NCBI GenBank assembly: GCA_030694975.1 | Contig: JAUYTU010000017.1 | Location: forward strand, 1-64,000 | DNA length: 64,000 bases | Direction of reading: 5' to 3' | From: Erysipelotrichaceae bacterium | GTDB lineage: Bacteria > Bacillota_I > Bacilli_A > Erysipelotrichales > Erysipelotrichaceae | Shown: piece by piece, positions 61,539-64,000 of the stretch | How the letters are laid out: every line of letters starts with the position of its first letter | How positions within the stretch are numbered: the stretch's first letter is position 1 | Translations under genes and position numbers: made by a program | The notes under the pieces: model-generated | Seen by the model: the letters and a program-made list of their open reading frames with translations, nothing else | Databases searched by the model: none | Told to the model about the DNA's origin: nothing

Positions 61539-64000
61539 CTATTCTAAGATTTGCTTGTTCACTACAGCCTCGGTTAATTGTTTCGATAATTGGGTTTGCA
61601 AATTCGGTCGATATGAACGATTTGTTTCAACGTTTCGGACAATACGTTCTGATAAGATTTTCTTATAATTTAAAACATCCTCAATTACCTGTTTTACATT
61701 TTCTGCTTGTAATACGACAAGATCACCTTTATGCGCCATTTCTAATGCTATCTTAGTTGCTTCTTTTTCATCATTAACCAAGGTGATTCTCTCTTGTTTG
61801 AAACCGACTGCTAGAAGCCCTTCTTTCACAATTTCAGACGTTTCACCTGCGCCTCTACCCCTTGGTACAGCATCACAAATAATCACATGATCATAGTATT
61901 TTGCAAGAGCACTCCCGAATGCCAGAATGTCTCGACGTCTTCGATTGCCTACACCACATGTCATACGAATTTTTCTGCCTGGCATTAAACTATTGATAAA
62001 CTCGCCAGTAGCTTTGATAGCGCCAACATTGTGTCCATAATCAATTACTACTTTAAAATTACCCATATCTATTATGTTCATTCTTCCTGGAGTCTGGCCA
62101 ATCGAATGATTGAAGCTGAGTAGTCCAGCTCTTATTTCAACTTCATTCAATCCAAGTACAGCTGTTGTAGCCACTGCCGCCATAACATTTTCAATATTAA
62201 ACAAGGCTTTTCCTTCGAAAGTTATGGGGATTTCATTCAGATTGCAAACAATTGACATCCAACCTTTTCTAAGAATTACGACACGCCGATTTTGAATAGT
62301 AACATTAAAGTTTCCTTTATCAAAATTTTCTGCAAGAGCCGGATGTTTTGAATCTTTTGAGAATAGGACAGGATTTGCCCTTACTTTATCCAAGCGAGAA
62401 AGTACCATGGGGTCATCAGCATTCAGAATGGCATATCCAGATGGTTTAACCGCTTCAATTACTGTAGATTTTAATCTTGTCAACTCTTCCAAGGTGTCAA
62501 TACCGCCTTCGCCAAGATGATCAGAAGAAACATTGAGAAAAACCCCAACATCACTTTCATCATACCCAAGTCCACGACGAAGGATCCCACCTCTTGCGAC
62601 CTCAAGTACAGCTGTGTCAATTGTAGAGTCCATCAATACTCGGCGGGCACCTTCAGGACCACTATAATCTCCGGTTAGGATGGGTATATTATCTATAATT
62701 ACACCGTCCGTACAAGTCATACCCACAGTGCTACCACTTAGCGCTAAAATATGGGAAATCAGTCTTGTAGTAGTCGTTTTGCCATTTGTTCCAGTTACTG
62801 CAACAATCGGTACTGAATGTTCTGTTCCAAGCGGAAACAGTAAATCAATAATGTGCGACGCGATGTTCCTATGCTTTCCTTTGGTTGGATTAAGATGCAT
62901 TCTGAATCCTGGTGCCGCATTTACTTCTACGACTCCCGAATTTTCTCGAGTAAGGGGTACTTCGAGTGATTTTGCTATAACATCAATGCCTATAACATTT
63001 AATCCAATGATTTTTGAGATTCGCTCTGCCATCAATTGATTCATTGGATGAACATTTTCTGTAACATCCACGGCAGTGCCGCCTGTGCTGAGATTCGCTG
63101 TTGATTTGACATACATTTTCTCACCTTCAGGAAGAACACTATCTATCGTGAGGTGTTTAACCGCTAACTGACGTTCTGTCATAGAGTCGATAGTTATGAA
63201 GGTAAGATTTTTTTCATGTCCATAGCCCCGATTAGGATCTTTGTTGACTTCATTGATTAAACCTAGAATCGTATCTTTTCCATTACCGATAACGTACGCA
63301 GGTTCTCTGCGAGCTGCTGCAATAAATTTTCCATTGATTACAAGAATCCTAAAATCAAATCCCTTAAGATATTTTTCCACAAGACATATCTCGCAGACTT
63401 CCTGTGCTGCCTTAAATGCAACCAATAGATCTTCAACATTTAGGATATTGATAGTGATACCTCGCCCATGATTACCAACCAAAGGCTTTACAACCACGGG
63501 GTATCCGATGGCTTCAGCCGTTTGTAATGCTTCATCCACAGTTCTAACAGAAAGACCCATAGGTACGGGAATACCCATGGATGAAAGCAGTTTTTTTGTA
63601 CTCTCCTTATCATCAGCGATCTCAACTCCTATGGCTGAGGTATTGTCCATCATTGTCGCTTGAATCCTTCTTTGATGCACTCCTTGACCCAACTGCACAT
63701 AGCTATTATCGTTTAGACGAAAATGAGATATTCCACGGCTTTTTGCTTCGTCAATTATTGACTGTGTTGATGGACCTAACATACTGGACGCTGCTAAAAC
63801 CTTTAATTCTATAATAAGTGGCTGCACATCCGTAATGATTCCTTCGAAGAGTTTTTCAACTATTTCAACAGCCATCTTACCCGCTCTTAAACCTGTCTTA
63901 TACTCTAAGTAACTGTAAACTACGTGATAAATACCTGCGTCATCAGTCGTAAACGTTTTCCCAAAAGTTACATGATGTCCAGCAAGGTTTTGTAATTCCA
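61539..64000 (-). CDS. cphA: Cyanophycin synthetase (5' end outside window)
   Basis: The frame stays open to the window edge; the first Met at 63875 is internal, since residues before it (GIYHVVYSYLEYKTGLRAGK) fit the family. At least 819 residues are encoded. Domains in order: N-terminal domain, ATP-grasp (GYPVVVKPLVGNHGRGI), then a Mur-ligase-like domain with VTGTNGKTTTTRLI and the C-terminal MPGRKIRMTCGVGNRRRRDI part. The enzyme joins aspartate and arginine (or a relative) to the branched polymer multi-L-arginyl-poly-L-aspartate using ATP. No cyanophycinase gene is in the window. About 50-70 N-terminal residues are missing. Confidence 0.92.
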   Translation of the reverse strand, partial: ELQNLAGHHVTFGKTFTTDDAGIYHVVYSYLEYKTGLRAGKMAVEIVEKLFEGIITDVQPLIIELKVLAASSMLGPSTQSIIDEAKSRGISHFRLNDNSYVQLGQGVHQRRIQATMMDNTSAIGVEIADDKESTKKLLSSMGIPVPMGLSVRTVDEALQTAEAIGYPVVVKPLVGNHGRGITINILNVEDLLVAFKAAQEVCEICLVEKYLKGFDFRILVINGKFIAAARREPAYVIGNGKDTILGLINEVNKDPNRGYGHEKNLTFITIDSMTERQLAVKHLTIDSVLPEGEKMYVKSTANLSTGGTAVDVTENVHPMNQLMAERISKIIGLNVIGIDVIAKSLEVPLTRENSGVVEVNAAPGFRMHLNPTKGKHRNIASHIIDLLFPLGTEHSVPIVAVTGTNGKTTTTRLISHILALSGSTVGMTCTDGVIIDNIPILTGDYSGPEGARRVLMDSTIDTAVLEVARGGILRRGLGYDESDVGVFLNVSSDHLGEGGIDTLEELTRLKSTVIEAVKPSGYAILNADDPMVLSRLDKVRANPVLFSKDSKHPALAENFDKGNFNVTIQNRRVVILRKGWMSIVCNLNEIPITFEGKALFNIENVMAAVATTAVLGLNEVEIRAGLLSFNHSIGQTPGRMNIIDMGNFKVVIDYGHNVGAIKATGEFINSLMPGRKIRMTCGVGNRRRRDILAFGSALAKYYDHVIICDAVPRGRGAGETSEIVKEGLLAVGFKQERITLVNDEKEATKIALEMAHKGDLVVLQAENVKQVIEDVLNYKKILSERIVRNVETNRSYRPNLQTQLSKQLTEAVVNKQILE

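Noticed and set aside
1-64000. CRISPR arrays, insertion sequences, prophage or rRNA genes
   Set aside because: No regularly spaced direct repeats, transposase or integrase motifs, phage structural genes or rRNA sequence were seen on either strand.

Overview
The window is about 64 kb of roughly 40 % GC DNA, densely packed with genes of low-GC Gram-positive type. Purine-rich Shine-Dalgarno sites precede most genes, genes overlap by a few bases in operons, and U-tailed hairpins end many transcripts. The standard code is used, with TGA as a stop (for example at 4922-4924). The content points to a Bacillota or Mycoplasmatota-related bacterium living anaerobically or fermentatively: a mevalonate pathway for isoprenoids, FeoAB ferrous iron uptake, an NQR/RNF-type ion-pumping complex, EtfAB, a corrinoid/folate methyltransferase, lipoproteins and c-di-GMP signalling. 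I cannot name the genus.

Layout. 1-3930: a beta-glucan locus (lipoprotein binding protein, intracellular GH16 glucanase, LacI regulator) with one shared operator motif at all three promoters. 4049-7592: a one-carbon operon (folate/corrinoid methyltransferase, methylenetetrahydrofolate reductase, EtfB, EtfA). 7593-12526: small regulators, an EAL-CBS-GGDEF protein and an XRE/oxidoreductase cluster. 12605-14128: alpha-amylase. 14318-19328: a signalling island, with a CarH-type B12-binding protein overlapping a PAS-like/GGDEF gene and a membrane protein, and a receiver-PAS-GGDEF-HD-GYP protein divergent from them. 19393-23673: a sulfur transport and persulfide module. 24784-25125: four tRNA genes. 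25190-28293: the feo operon with its DtxR-family regulator and a 58-residue Cys-rich protein. 28334-32053: hydrolase, thioredoxin-CcdA-like fusion, thioredoxin and cysteine desulfurase. 32135-36198: a MacB/FtsX-type ABC exporter. 36297-41817: the mevalonate operon, including a mevalonate kinase/diphosphomevalonate decarboxylase fusion, headed by a TctA-like permease. 41904-47836: mannitol-1-phosphate dehydrogenase, nucleotidyltransferase, membrane proteins, glycosyltransferase and acetyltransferase. 47872-51692: NQR-type subunits B-F without A. 52053-54317: amino-acid ABC transporter. 54406-61356: ADP-ribosylglycohydrolase-like protein, hydrolase, subtilase, PPK2, K+ channel and regulators. 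61539-64000: cyanophycin synthetase, whose 5' end lies outside the window.

How the parts fit. The GH16 and GH13 enzymes supply sugars. NADH can be reoxidised through the NQR-like complex. EtfAB is placed to carry electrons to or from the folate reductase. Iron, sulfur and thiol modules would support the many Fe-S and flavin proteins. The most striking candidate new system is the B12-sensor/diguanylate cyclase operon. The sensor carries the Wx9EH and ExHxxG signatures of CarH photoreceptors but no DNA-binding domain, and its gene is translationally overlapped with a GGDEF gene. This suggests B12-based light (or B12-status) input into c-di-GMP. Other unusual points are the kinase-decarboxylase fusion, the NqrA-less pump and the structured leader of the subtilase gene.
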